From positions 1 through 64,000 of the forward strand of contig NZ_JAHYBZ010000010.1 in the NCBI RefSeq assembly GCF_019430885.1: DNA of 64,000 nucleotides, written 5' to 3'. Position numbers and translations under genes: made by a program. Below, one piece after another: positions 12,498 through 22,942 of the stretch. The notes under the pieces were generated by a model that saw only the letters and a list, made by a program, of their open reading frames with translations, ran no database searches and was not told the origin of the DNA. The DNA is from Roseomonas alba. Lineage in GTDB: Bacteria > Pseudomonadota > Alphaproteobacteria > Acetobacterales > Acetobacteraceae. Position 1 is the stretch's first letter, and each line of letters starts with the position of its first letter.

Positions 12498-12572
12498 GGA
12501 TGTCCGGGTTCGACGGCCGGCTTCTAGCCTTGCGAGGCCCGATCGCAAAGGCCCAACCGGTCGGCACAGGCC

Positions 12573-13598
12573 TCAGGCCGCGTCGCAGCGCCGTGCAGCA
12601 ACGGCCGCAACCGCCTGTCCGACGAGCTCGGCGATGATCTCCGAGGCCGGCTGCTCCTTCGTTACCATGCCGACCGACTGGCCGGCCATCAGCGAACCGT
12701 TCTCCACATCGCCGTCGATCACGGCGCGACGCAGGGCGCCGGCCCAGTAATGCTCGATGTCGAGCTGCGCGGCATCCTTCTCGACCTCTCCGGCCTTGAA
12801 GCGGCGGATGGTCTCGGCCTGGAATTCCAGGAAACGCTTGGTTCCGGCGTTCTGCAGGGCGCGTACCGGGATCACCGGGAAGGCCTCGTCGAGTTGCACC
12901 GTCGGCATGGCGTCGCGCGCCGCACCGCGAATGAAAGCCTGCTTGAAGGCTGGATGGGCAATGCATTCCGTCGCGCAAACGAAACGGGTTCCGAGCTGCA
13001 CTCCGGCCGCCCCCATTTCGAGATAGGAAAGGATCGCCTCCCCCCGCCCGATGCCGCCCGCTACGAAGACCGGCACATCGGCGATGTGCGGCAGGATCTC
13101 CTGCGCCAGCACGTTCAGCGACACGGGACCGATATGCCCGCCCGCCTCGGACCCCTCGATCACCAACGCATCGGCGCCGGACCGGATCAGCCGCTTCGCC
13201 AGCACCAGCGCCGGCGCGAAGCAGACGACCTTCGCCCCGCCTTCCTTCGCCTTCTTGATTGCCGATCCAGGCGGAATCCCACCCGCGAAGACGATGTGCC
13301 CCACCTTCGCCGCGAGACACACATCGACGAGCTGATCCAGCATCGGATGCATGGTGATCAGGTTCACGCCGAAAGGCTTGTCCGTCAGCGCCTGGGTCCC
13401 GGTGATCTCCTGCGCCAGGCGCGGCGGCTCCATCGCTCCGCAGGCGATGACGCCGAAGGCCCCGGCATTGGACAGCGCCGCGACGAGATGCCGCTCGCTG
13501 ACCCAGGACATCGCCCCACCCATGATGGCGTAGCGCGTGCCCAGGAAGGCCGCCCCGCGCGCCATCAGCTTGTCGAGTACGGCCTGTGCATCACTCAC
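12573..13598 (-). CDS. Nitronate monooxygenase family FMN enzyme
   Basis: This 341-residue FMN-dependent TIM-barrel protein belongs to the nitronate monooxygenase (2-nitropropane dioxygenase) family. Visible motifs are the N-terminal YAIMGGAMSWVS, the catalytic His in EGSEAGGHIGP, and the FMN phosphate-binding AGGIGRGEAI and GAAGVQLGTRF. The family oxidises alkyl nitronates, but many members act on other substrates and some are FabK-like enoyl-ACP reductases. The start overlaps the lysC stop by 4 bp, an unexplained but tight pairing. Confidence 0.88.
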   Translation of the reverse strand: MSDAQAVLDKLMARGAAFLGTRYAIMGGAMSWVSERHLVAALSNAGAFGVIACGAMEPPRLAQEITGTQALTDKPFGVNLITMHPMLDQLVDVCLAAKVGHIVFAGGIPPGSAIKKAKEGGAKVVCFAPALVLAKRLIRSGADALVIEGSEAGGHIGPVSLNVLAQEILPHIADVPVFVAGGIGRGEAILSYLEMGAAGVQLGTRFVCATECIAHPAFKQAFIRGAARDAMPTVQLDEAFPVIPVRALQNAGTKRFLEFQAETIRRFKAGEVEKDAAQLDIEHYWAGALRRAVIDGDVENGSLMAGQSVGMVTKEQPASEIIAELVGQAVAAVAARRCDAA

Positions 13599-14818
13599 GC
13601 GGGCGCATCCAGCCCGTAGGCGGTATGCAGCGCACGCACCGCGAGTTCGGTATAATCCGCCGCTACCAGCACGCTGACCTTGATCTCGGAGGTCGAGATC
13701 ACCTGAATGTTGATCCCCTTCTCCGCCAGCGCCTTGAACATGGTGTTGGCGACACCCGCATGGCTGCGCATGCCGATGCCGACGACCGAGATCTTCGCAA
13801 CATCCGGATCGGCCAGCAGTGCCTCGAAGCCGAGCTCACCCTGCGCCTTGCCCAGCGTATCCTGCGCGCGAGCCAGATCCACCTTGCCCACCGTGAAGGT
13901 CATGTCGGTGGTGCCGTCGGCGCCGATGTTCTGCACAATCATGTCGACATTCACGTTGGCCTTGGCCAGCGCATCGAACACCTTCGCCGCCACGCCCGGC
14001 CGGTCCGGCACGCGCCGCAGCGTCACCTTGGCATCGTCGCGGGAATACGCGATGCCGGAAACCAGGGGCTGTTCCACGATCTCGTCCTCATCCACCACGA
14101 GCGAGCCGGGCTTGTCCTCGAAGGACGACACCACCTGCACGCGCACGCCCAATTTCATCGCCAGTTCGACCGACCGCGTCTGCAGCACCTTCGCACCCAC
14201 GGAGGCCAGTTCGAGCATCTCCTCGAAGGAGATGCGCTCCAGCTTGCGGGCGCGCGGCACGATGCGCGGATCGGTCGTGTAGATGCCATCGACATCCGTG
14301 TAGATGTCGCAGCGATCCGCCTTCACCGCGGCCGCCACGGCAACCGCGGACAGGTCGGACCCGCCGCGCCCCAACGTGGTGATGCGATGGCGGGTGTTCT
14401 CGATGCCCTGGAAGCCGGCGATTACCGGAACCTGGCCCGCTTCCATGCGCTCGATGAGCACGGCGCCGTCGATCGATTCGACGCGCGCCTTGCCATGCGC
14501 CTGGTCGGTGACGATCGGCACCTGCCAGCCCTGCCACGACCGCGCATCCACGCCGATGGTCTGCAGCGCGATGGCGGTCAGCCCCGTCGTCACCTGCTCC
14601 CCCGTCGCGACGACCGTATCGTATTCGCGCGCATCATGCAGCGGCGAGAGATCCTGGCACCATTTGACGAGCTGATTCGTCACGCCGGACATGGCCGAGA
14701 CCACGACGGCGACCTGGTTGCCAGCGTCCACCTCCCGCTTCACGCGGTTGGCGACGTTGCGGATGCGATCGAGATCGGCGACGGAGGTGCCGCCGAACTT
14801 CATGACAATGCGAGCCAT
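13595..14818 (-). CDS. lysC: Aspartate kinase
   Basis: This 407-residue enzyme phosphorylates aspartate, the first step to lysine, methionine, threonine and diaminopimelate. It opens with the kinase signature [13 protein letters not shown] and has the amino-acid kinase fold followed by two C-terminal ACT domains, which normally give allosteric control by lysine or threonine. It starts at 14818 and is divergent from ubiG. The gene downstream, a nitronate monooxygenase, overlaps by 4 bp. Confidence 0.96.
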   Translation of the reverse strand: MARIVMKFGGTSVADLDRIRNVANRVKREVDAGNQVAVVVSAMSGVTNQLVKWCQDLSPLHDAREYDTVVATGEQVTTGLTAIALQTIGVDARSWQGWQVPIVTDQAHGKARVESIDGAVLIERMEAGQVPVIAGFQGIENTRHRITTLGRGGSDLSAVAVAAAVKADRCDIYTDVDGIYTTDPRIVPRARKLERISFEEMLELASVGAKVLQTRSVELAMKLGVRVQVVSSFEDKPGSLVVDEDEIVEQPLVSGIAYSRDDAKVTLRRVPDRPGVAAKVFDALAKANVNVDMIVQNIGADGTTDMTFTVGKVDLARAQDTLGKAQGELGFEALLADPDVAKISVVGIGMRSHAGVANTMFKALAEKGINIQVISTSEIKVSVLVAADYTELAVRALHTAYGLDAPA

Positions 14819-14951
14819 CGGCGGCGGTCTGTTCCTGGGGCCGGGCGGAAAAAGCCTGCCGGCGCCGGTTGCGCCGGGCGGCGGGCCGGGACAGATACCC
14901 ATCGGGCAGGCCGTGCGCAACCCGCCCCTTGAAGCCTGGAAGGATGGACCC

Positions 14952-15680
14952 ATGCCGCAGGCCGGCACGATGCTGGGGGCGGAGATCGCCAAATTCGACG
15001 CCCTGGCGAACCGCTGGTGGGACCCGGACGGCCCCATGAAGCCCCTGCATCGCATGAATCCCCTGCGCACGGGCTGGATCGCCGACCGCCTCGCCCGCCG
15101 CCACGGCCGCGATCCCGGCGCCCCCGATGCGCTGGCCGGGCTGCGCCTGCTCGATGTCGGCTGCGGCGCCGGCCTTGCCTCTGAAGCCTTCGCGCGCCGT
15201 GGCGCTCTGGTCACCGGCCTCGACGCCGCCGGCGCCGCGCTGGAAGCCGCCCGCGCCCATGCCAAGGCCAGCGGCCTCGCCATCGACTACCGCGAGGGCC
15301 TTCCCGAAGACATCCCCGAGGGCGAGACCTTCGATGCCGTCATCTCCCTCGAAGTCATCGAGCACGTCGCCGACCGCGCGGCCTTCCTCGCCGCCCTGGC
15401 GCGGGTCGCCCGGCCGGGCGGGGCGATCTTCCTCTCCACCCTGAACCGCACGCCGCGGTCGTTCCTGATGGCCAAGCTGGGCGCGGAATACCTGCTGCGC
15501 ATGCTGCCCATCGGCACGCATGACTGGCGAATGTTCGTCACACCGTCCGAACTCGGGGCCGGGCTGCGACAGGTTGGCTACCGCGTGACCGACATCGCCG
15601 GGATGACTATGGACCGGCTGACCGGCCGTTGGCGGGCAAGCCAGGATGTCGGGGTGAACTACCTGCTCATGGCGGAGTGA
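14952..15680 (+). CDS. ubiG: Ubiquinone biosynthesis O-methyltransferase UbiG
   Basis: This 242-residue SAM methyltransferase catalyses both O-methylations of ubiquinone synthesis. It has the UbiG N-terminus ([23 protein letters not shown]), SAM motif I ([17 protein letters not shown]), and the membrane-associated lid region [26 protein letters not shown] about 8 bases upstream supports the start at 14952; an internal ATG at 14970 is a less likely alternative. Divergence from lysC over 133 bp suggests a shared promoter region. Confidence 0.95.
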   Translation: MPQAGTMLGAEIAKFDALANRWWDPDGPMKPLHRMNPLRTGWIADRLARRHGRDPGAPDALAGLRLLDVGCGAGLASEAFARRGALVTGLDAAGAALEAARAHAKASGLAIDYREGLPEDIPEGETFDAVISLEVIEHVADRAAFLAALARVARPGGAIFLSTLNRTPRSFLMAKLGAEYLLRMLPIGTHDWRMFVTPSELGAGLRQVGYRVTDIAGMTMDRLTGRWRASQDVGVNYLLMAE

Positions 15681-15714
15681 AGCCCCGGTCCGCCCGGTCC
15701 CGCAGCGGCGGACC

Positions 15715-15885
15715 CTACTCCTCCTTCTTCCAGCGCCAGAGCACGACGATTCCCAAGACGCAGACCAGCACCACGGTCGAGAGCATGCCCTGCACGACGC
15801 CGAAATTCGGCGAATCGCGCGCAACGAACAGGGCGGCGAGACTGCCGCCCAGCGCCAGCAGGATACGGACCACGAGATTGATCAT
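15715..15885 (-). CDS. Small membrane protein, 56 residues
   Basis: This short protein is almost entirely hydrophobic, with two predicted transmembrane helices (about residues 3-21 and 33-50) and a basic-acidic tail (RWKKEE). Its start overlaps the stop of the DUF1003 gene by 4 bp (ATGA), which strongly suggests that it is real and translationally coupled. I do not recognise it. Its role may be as a partner of the DUF1003 membrane protein (inference). Confidence 0.65.
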   Translation of the reverse strand: MINLVVRILLALGGSLAALFVARDSPNFGVVQGMLSTVVLVCVLGIVVLWRWKKEE

Positions 15886-16412
15886 GCCGAAGCTCCCTTC
15901 CCCTCCTGCACCTCCAGGCGCGCCAGCGTCGATTTGAGTAGCCCGATCAGTTCCTCGAGCTGGCGTTCGCGGATCAAATCGATCTTCTCGTGCAACAGGG
16001 CGATCTCGGCTTCGGAGCGGATGTTCACCTGATAGTCGGCGGTTGCGCGATCGCGGTCCAGATCGGCCGCACGATTCTGGCTCATCATGATGATCGGCGC
16101 CGTATAGGCCGCCTGGAAGGACAGCAGCAGGTTCAGCAGGATGAAGGGATACGGATCCCAGGCCGAGCGGCCGGCCAGGGAATTACCGACAATCCAGGCC
16201 CCCAGCAGCCCGCTCTGGATAACGATGAAGCGCCAGGACCCGACCGTGGCGGCGACGGTATCGGCCAGGCGCTCGCCGAGGCTCGGGCGGTGCCTCGGTC
16301 CGGGTGAACGGCGCCGCGCGCGAGCGCGCGCGATAGCGAGGCGGATGTGATGGCCGGCATGCGGCGTCGGCGTGCGGGAGGTGGCGCGATGCGGGCTGGC
16401 GCTGGCAGTCAT
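15882..16412 (-). CDS. DUF1003 domain-containing membrane protein
   Basis: This 176-residue inner-membrane protein has an Arg-rich cytoplasmic N-terminus, the DUF1003 core with two helices (WRFIVIQSGLLGAWIVGNSL and the FILLNLLLSFQAAYTAPIIM segment), the conserved MSQNRAADLDR motif, and a C-terminal coiled coil (EAEIALLHEKIDLIRERQL). The function of DUF1003 is unknown. I chose 16412, with AAGGAA upstream, over an earlier in-frame ATG at 16463. The 56-residue membrane gene follows with a 4-bp overlap. Confidence 0.85.
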   Translation of the reverse strand: MTASASPHRATSRTPTPHAGHHIRLAIARARARRRSPGPRHRPSLGERLADTVAATVGSWRFIVIQSGLLGAWIVGNSLAGRSAWDPYPFILLNLLLSFQAAYTAPIIMMSQNRAADLDRDRATADYQVNIRSEAEIALLHEKIDLIRERQLEELIGLLKSTLARLEVQEGKGASA

Positions 16413-16525
16413 GGGTCGTTCCTTGCGGCTCCGTCCCCAGCCTGCGTCGCCGTCCCGCTGCACTCAATGGTCATGCCGCATCATATCCTTGCCCTGCCGA
16501 TGACCGTCTCATCGGCGAGGTGAAC

Positions 16526-16610
16526 GGTATAGCGCGCGGGGTTGGTGGGGCGGCCGCGCGCAAGACCAAGACCTTGATGCCGTGTCTGCCGATAGGCTGG
16601 CCCGTATCAG
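16526..16610 (-). repeat. 85-bp dispersed 3'-end repeat, copy 1
   Basis: This stretch matches 44481-44566 closely (49 of the first 57 positions identical). It begins GGTATAGCGCGCGGGGTTGG on the plus strand and ends ...GTATCAG. In the minus orientation its first bases contain the TGA stop codon of the SDR gene (16607-16609), just as copy 2 does for the nucleotide-sugar dehydrogenase gene. A hairpin can form right after the stop (CCAGCC...GGC), so it may act as a transcript end. Confidence 0.6.
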
Positions 16611-17359
16611 TGGCTCGACCGCAGCGTGCCACCATCGACATGGATCACCTGCCCGGTGATGTAGCGGGCTCGCGGCGAGCATAGGAAGGTGACCAGCACC
16701 GCGAGGTCCTCCGGCTGCCCGATATAGCCGACCGGGACCTCCTTCTCGGCCCAGACGCGGCGGGATTCCTCGGTGGGCATGACGCGCAGGTCGATCTGCT
16801 CCGACCGTATGCGCCCGGGCGGGACGCAGTTCACCGTGATGCCATCCTTGCCGAGCACCCGCGACAGCGCCTTCGACCAAATATGCACCGCCCCGTTCGG
16901 CGCATTGGCGGGATTGATGGAAAACGGTTCGTCGGTACCGGTGAGGCTGACGATCCGGCCCCATTTCTGCGCCTGCATCGTCGGGATGAGAGCGTGGGTG
17001 ATGCGGCGGCCGGCCTGGAAGTTCAGCTCCATCGCCTCCTCCCACACCGCATCGGCGCCGAGGTCGGTCTGCGGCCGTGATCCGCCAGCGTTGTTCACCA
17101 GGATGTCGCAGCGGCCGAAGGCGCCGAGCACGGCATCACGGATCCGCGGCGCGGCGTCGGGGGCGCAGATATCCTGCTCGATGACCAGCGGCGTGGCCGA
17201 AGCCGGAAGCTCCGCCGCCAGACTCTCCAGCAATGGCCGGCGCCGAGCGAGAATGGCCAGTCGGCAGCCTTCCGCCGCGAGCATCGTCGCAATGGCACGG
17301 CCAAGGCCGGCCGAAGCGCCGGTGACAAGGGCTACCTTGCCGGTGAGCTGAAGATCCAT
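16607..17359 (-). CDS. Short-chain dehydrogenase/reductase with atypical active site
   Basis: This 250-residue Rossmann-fold oxidoreductase has the NAD(P)-binding TGASAGLG motif (14-21), NNAG (89-92) and the C-terminal GQVIHVDGGT. The usual catalytic Tyr-x-x-x-Lys is not seen. Where it should be, the sequence is GAVHIWSKAL, placing His159 in the Tyr position before Lys163. AGGAG seven bases upstream supports the start at 17359. It is the last gene of the dehydratase-amidohydrolase cluster, 72 bp downstream of the amidohydrolase. The substrate is unknown. Confidence 0.85.
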   Translation of the reverse strand: MDLQLTGKVALVTGASAGLGRAIATMLAAEGCRLAILARRRPLLESLAAELPASATPLVIEQDICAPDAAPRIRDAVLGAFGRCDILVNNAGGSRPQTDLGADAVWEEAMELNFQAGRRITHALIPTMQAQKWGRIVSLTGTDEPFSINPANAPNGAVHIWSKALSRVLGKDGITVNCVPPGRIRSEQIDLRVMPTEESRRVWAEKEVPVGYIGQPEDLAVLVTFLCSPRARYITGQVIHVDGGTLRSSH

Positions 17360-17431
17360 GCGCATGCTCCTGTCGCGATGGACGCAGCGTTGCATGAGGT
17401 TGTCGGGTCTGGGAGGTCTCGCCTGGCCGAC

Positions 17432-18610
17432 CTAGGCCACCAAAATGCCGTCCCGTGCCACGATGCGTCCGCCCGACACCACCAACCGCCGCGGCGGCCG
17501 TGCGACCACGGCCTCGGCCAAGCTGCGGGCCTCGACCAGCACCAGGTCGGCCCGCGCCCCCGGCGCGAGGCCGTGACCCGCGAAACCACAGCCCGCCGCG
17601 CCGGCATCGCTGACGCAGTCGAAAGCGAGCGCGATCTCGTCGTCCCGGCGTAAGTTGTTGCGCAGCCCGATCAGCATGGCGCGTTCGAGCATGTCGGGCG
17701 AGCCATAGGGCGTCCAGGTGTCGCGGATGCCGTCATTGCCGCCGAAGATGGTCACGCCCGCCGCACGGCAGGGTGCCACCAGCGGCACGGGGCGCGAGGC
17801 CGGCGCCGTGGTCGCGATGCCCACGCCGAGCTCCGCCATCTGCGCCAGCAGCGCGTCACGCTCGCGCTCCGTGATGTCGCCCAGGCAGAAGGCGTGGCTG
17901 ACCACGACCTTGCCCTGCATGGCGAGCGCACGGGTGCGTTCGAGGATTAGTTCCAGCGAGAAGGCGCCCATCGCGCCCGGCTCGTGCAGGTGGATGTCCA
18001 CCGGCTTACCGTGCCGTTCCGCCAGGCCGAAGACGATGTTCAGGTGCTTCACCGGATCGCGCTCGATCGCGCAGGGGTCGAGGCCGCCGACGATGTCGGC
18101 CCCCATGGCGAGCGCCGCGTCGAGCAGGCTCTCCGTCCCCTGGCGCGCCAGAATGCCGGATTGCGGGAAGGCGACGATCTGGATGTCCTGGAGGCCAGCC
18201 ATCGCCTCCCGCGTCCGCAGCACGCCCTCGACATGGCGCGTGCCGCCGGAGGTGTCGACATCGACGTGGCTGCGGATGCGCGTCGTCCCCTGCGCAAGGA
18301 AAGCCCGCGCCATGGCGAGCGACGCCGCACCCGCATCATGGCCCGTGCGCGCGCGCCATTCGCGCTCGGTGTCGATCTTGTCGATGATGCGCGGGCCGAC
18401 TTCGTTCACCAGCCAGTCGGGCTGGTGGAAGGTCGTCTTGTCGAGATGGGTGTGGCCTTCGACGAAACCGGGCAGCAGCAGCGCGCCGGCGCCATCCACC
18501 GTCGCGATGCCATCCGGCGCGGCGCCTTTGGCGATGCGGCCGCCAAGCACCAGCACATCCGCCGCCGCGCCGCCCATCGGGCGGACATTACGCAACAGCA
18601 GTTCGGTCAT
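17432..18610 (-). CDS. Amidohydrolase family protein, cytosine deaminase-like
   Basis: This 392-residue metal-dependent hydrolase resembles cytosine deaminase and related amidohydrolases. Metal-binding motifs are visible: GHTHLDKTTF (HxH), HLHEPGAM, VSHAFCLGD and the catalytic Asp in FGGNDGIRDTW. A C-terminal composite beta-domain ends LVVSGGRIVARDGILVA. It overlaps the dehydratase upstream by 4 bp and precedes the SDR by 72 bp. The linkage to a dehydratase, an SDR and a TctC receptor suggests breakdown of an imported nitrogenous compound. The substrate cannot be read from sequence. Confidence 0.85.
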   Translation of the reverse strand: MTELLLRNVRPMGGAAADVLVLGGRIAKGAAPDGIATVDGAGALLLPGFVEGHTHLDKTTFHQPDWLVNEVGPRIIDKIDTEREWRARTGHDAGAASLAMARAFLAQGTTRIRSHVDVDTSGGTRHVEGVLRTREAMAGLQDIQIVAFPQSGILARQGTESLLDAALAMGADIVGGLDPCAIERDPVKHLNIVFGLAERHGKPVDIHLHEPGAMGAFSLELILERTRALAMQGKVVVSHAFCLGDITERERDALLAQMAELGVGIATTAPASRPVPLVAPCRAAGVTIFGGNDGIRDTWTPYGSPDMLERAMLIGLRNNLRRDDEIALAFDCVSDAGAAGCGFAGHGLAPGARADLVLVEARSLAEAVVARPPRRLVVSGGRIVARDGILVA

Positions 18611-19560
18611 GCCACCACCCAGTCGCGGAACAGGTCGAAATCGATGTTGCCGCCGGACAGCACCAGGCCGACGCGTTTGCCGCGCATCGCCTCGCGTTCC
18701 TGCAGCAAGGCGGCGAGTGGCGCCGCGCCGGCGCCCTCGGCCAGGTTGTGCGTGTCCTGCCAATAGGCGCGGATCGCCGCCGCGATCGCGTCGTCATCCA
18801 CGGTGACGATGCGCGAGGCACCGGCGCGGATGATGTCGAGCGCCGCCGCATCGGGAACGCGCGTCGCCATGCCGTCCGCCTGCGTGTCGGCGCGGTTCGT
18901 CGTGACGACATGACCGGCCGCGAAGGACAGCGCGTAGGAGGGCGCGCCGGCGGACTGCACACCGATGATCTCGGTCGGCAACCCAAGCAGGTCGCGCGCG
19001 AGAATGCAGCCGCAGATGCCCGAACCGAGTCCGATCGGCACATAGAGCGCATCGAGCAGCGGCGATCCGCGGAAGAATTCCCACGCATAGGTCGCGACGC
19101 CGAGCACCAGGTCACGCGCAAAGGATGGCGCGAACTCCAGGCCGTCGCGCGCGGCGAGGCGCATTGCCTCCTCCCGCGCCGCGTCGAAATCCTCGCCGTG
19201 CTCGATCAACCGCGCGCCGAAGGCGCGCATCGCCGCATTCTTCTCCGCACTGTTGCCATGCGGGACGAGGATGGTGACCGGCACGTCATGGCGCTGCCCC
19301 GCATAGGCGAGCGACTGCCCGTGATTGCCGCGCGTCGCGCTGATCACACCGGCGACATCGGCGCGCTCGCGCTTCAGGCGATCCATGTAGACGAGCCCGC
19401 CGCGCACCTTGAAGGCGCCGCAGGGCGTGTGGTTCTCGTGCTTGACGTGGACCTCGGCCCCGCAGCGCGCGGCCAGGAGCGGCCAGGCGAGCTGCGGGGT
19501 GGGCGGGAATGTCTGGTGGACGAGCGCTGCCGCCGTCTCAAGTTCGGCGAGCGTGAACAG
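18607..19560 (-). CDS. PLP-dependent serine/threonine dehydratase-like protein, CTG start
   Basis: This protein of about 317 residues is a fold-type II PLP enzyme of the threonine/serine dehydratase type. The PLP lysine is Lys51 in HENHTPCGAFKVRGG, and SATRGNHGQSLAYA and a glycine-rich phosphate loop (GLGSGICG) are present. No ATG, GTG or TTG lies between the upstream TAG (19570-19572) and Lys51, so the first methionine at 19407 would give an inactive protein. CTG at 19560, with AGGA seven bases upstream, fits the family N-terminus (here LFTLAELETAAALV). The frame is the same as that of cspA. The gene is coupled to the amidohydrolase by a 4-bp overlap. Hydroxyectoine- or threonine-type dehydratases are candidate relatives. 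Confidence 0.85.
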   Translation of the reverse strand: MFTLAELETAAALVHQTFPPTPQLAWPLLAARCGAEVHVKHENHTPCGAFKVRGGLVYMDRLKRERADVAGVISATRGNHGQSLAYAGQRHDVPVTILVPHGNSAEKNAAMRAFGARLIEHGEDFDAAREEAMRLAARDGLEFAPSFARDLVLGVATYAWEFFRGSPLLDALYVPIGLGSGICGCILARDLLGLPTEIIGVQSAGAPSYALSFAAGHVVTTNRADTQADGMATRVPDAAALDIIRAGASRIVTVDDDAIAAAIRAYWQDTHNLAEGAGAAPLAALLQEREAMRGKRVGLVLSGGNIDFDLFRDWVVA

Positions 19561-19569
19561 AAGCGGATC

Positions 19570-19773
19570 CTACAGCGGCTTGAGGTTGGCTGCGGCCGCT
19601 TTGCCGCGCTCGGTGACGACGTCGTAGCTGACCTTCTGGTTCTCGTTCAGGCCGGTGAGGCCGGCCTTCTGCACGGCGGTGATGTGGACGAAGACGTCCT
19701 TGCCGCCATCCTGCGGGACAATGAAGCCGAACCCCTTGGTCGCGTTGAACCACTTCACGGTGCCGATCGCCAT
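19570..19773 (-). CDS. Cold-shock domain protein
   Basis: This 67-residue OB-fold protein binds single-stranded RNA or DNA. RNP1 (KGFGFIV) and RNP2 (VFVHI) are intact, and the start [16 protein letters not shown] is standard. Its TAG stop is followed in the same frame by GAT-CCG-CTT-CTG, where the dehydratase begins. It lies 206 bp downstream of a TctC gene on the same strand, so it sits inside a catabolic cluster, although it probably has its own promoter and long leader. Confidence 0.93.
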   Translation of the reverse strand: MAIGTVKWFNATKGFGFIVPQDGGKDVFVHITAVQKAGLTGLNENQKVSYDVVTERGKAAAANLKPL

Positions 19774-19979
19774 GCGACCTGTCTCCTTGCTTGCCGGCCG
19801 CCGGGATGCCGCCGGATGTTCCAGCCGGGCCCTGAATCGGCTTGGAGGCGACCGGGTCCCCGGAGGCACGGCAAGGCGAGGCTAGGCACGAATGGAAGTG
19901 AATCAGATGCAGATTGCTGAGGCTGCGTCAATGAAAGCCGGAGTTGCATTCCCATGCCGAAAGCGGCGCCGCATCATGC

Positions 19980-20960
19980 TCATTCCATGCGGATTCCCAG
20001 TTCCGGAATCGTGCGGCCCCAGAAGGCATGTTCATCCCGCACCTGCGTCGTGAAGGCTTCCGCGCTGACCGGTGCGGCGAGCGGTTCGAGGCCGTCACGG
20101 CCGAGCTTCTCATGGAAGGCCGGCATGCCTGCGATCTCGGCGGAGGCCGCACGCAATGTCGCGACCGCGTCCTCCGGCGTGCCGGGCGGGAAGAAGACGC
20201 CGTGCCAGCCGGTGACGTTGTAGCCGGGCAGGCCCTGCTCGGCGACGGTCGGCACGTCGGGGAAGGCGGGCGAGCGGTGCGCACCCGTCACCGCGAAGGC
20301 GCGCAGCTGGCCTTCGCGCACCAGCGGGATCGCCGGCGGCGGGGAGGAGATGTTGAACTGCACCGTGCCATTCACCGCATCCATCAGCGCGGGCGCCGTG
20401 CCGCGATAGGCGACGTCGTTCAGCTCGATGCCCGCCATCTTTGCCAGCAGCTTGCCGGCAAGGTGGTTGTTCCCGCCATTGCCCGAATGACTGAAGGTGA
20501 TCTCGCCCGGCTTCTGCTTCGCGAGCGCGATCAGCTCCTGCAGGTTGTTCACCGGGAAGCGCGGATAGGCGACGAGGATGTACTGGTAGTTCGCGAGGAT
20601 CGCGACCGGCACCAGCACCCGCGCGGGATCCTCGCGTTCGGCAGTGCGATAGACATGCGGGTTGATGACGATGTTGGAGGAGACGGCGTAGAGGAAGGTG
20701 TAGCCGTCGGGCCGCGCGCGCACGGCCTGGGTCGTGCCGATGTTGCCGCCCGCGCCGCCGCGATTGTCCACCACCACGGTCTGGCCGAGCTTCTGCGACA
20801 GGATGGCCGCGAATTCGCGGCCGACGATGTCGGTGCCCCCGCCCGCGGCGTAGGGGACAATCATCGTCACCGTCCGATTGGGTCGCCAGGTGCTGCCCTG
20901 GGCCGCGACCAGCGCGGGCGCAAACAGGGTGGGGGTGAGAAGAAGAGCGCGGCGCTTCAT
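19980..20960 (-). CDS. TctC/Bug-family tripartite tricarboxylate solute-binding protein
   Basis: This 326-residue periplasmic receptor has a signal peptide (MKRRALLLTPTLFAPALVAA) and the family landmarks VPYAAGGGTDIVGR, VVVDNRGGAGGNIG, PDGYTFLY and the ligand-loop region YRGTAPALMDAVNG. Such proteins capture carboxylates or related metabolites for TctAB-type transporters. No TctA or TctB gene is present in the window, so this is an orphan receptor. It is upstream of cspA, the dehydratase and the amidohydrolase on the same strand, suggesting that its ligand may feed that pathway. Confidence 0.93.
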   Translation of the reverse strand: MKRRALLLTPTLFAPALVAAQGSTWRPNRTVTMIVPYAAGGGTDIVGREFAAILSQKLGQTVVVDNRGGAGGNIGTTQAVRARPDGYTFLYAVSSNIVINPHVYRTAEREDPARVLVPVAILANYQYILVAYPRFPVNNLQELIALAKQKPGEITFSHSGNGGNNHLAGKLLAKMAGIELNDVAYRGTAPALMDAVNGTVQFNISSPPPAIPLVREGQLRAFAVTGAHRSPAFPDVPTVAEQGLPGYNVTGWHGVFFPPGTPEDAVATLRAASAEIAGMPAFHEKLGRDGLEPLAAPVSAEAFTTQVRDEHAFWGRTIPELGIRME

Positions 20961-21052
20961 TGGACGGTCCCGGTTTCTGGGGGCCGCTCCTTAGCACCTC
21001 CGCGGTGCCGCGCCATAGTGGAATGAAGCCCGGCCCAACCGTCGTAAACGGC

Positions 21053-21075
21053 GGATCGCGGCCCCGCCGCGATCC
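21053..21075. other. Perfect 10-bp hairpin between groL and a TctC gene
   Basis: GGATCGCGGC at 21053-21062 pairs perfectly with GCCGCGATCC at 21066-21075, with a CCC loop. It lies in the 284-bp gap between groL and the TctC gene. There is no adjacent T-run, so it is either a structural leader element of the TctC transcript or an incidental palindrome. I see no gene in this gap. Confidence 0.35.
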
Positions 21076-21183
21076 GGGAGTGCAAAGCGCGACCGCGCCC
21101 AAACCATCCGCCGCCGCCAGCGCACCAGCGCAGGGCGCGAAGGCAAGCCGGCCGGATTGCCGGCGCCCGCCGTCTGAGGGGCA

Positions 21184-21216
21184 CACAAAAGAAAGGGGCG
21201 GCCCGTAGGCCGCCCC
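21184..21216 (-). terminator. Rho-independent terminator of groSL
   Basis: On the minus strand GGGGCGGCC, a 4-nt loop and GGCCGCCCC (21195-21216) are followed by TTTCTTTTGTG. The perfect 9-bp GC stem and T-rich tail lie 29 bases beyond the groL stop. Confidence 0.85.
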
Positions 21217-21244
21217 CTCCCCTGCTCCGGATCGGAAGAACCGA

Positions 21245-22894
<1,650 letters not shown>

Positions 22895-22942
22895 CTACCT
22901 CTGAATTCTGTGTTGGGTCGGTCGGTTCGCGGAAGCGGCGCC

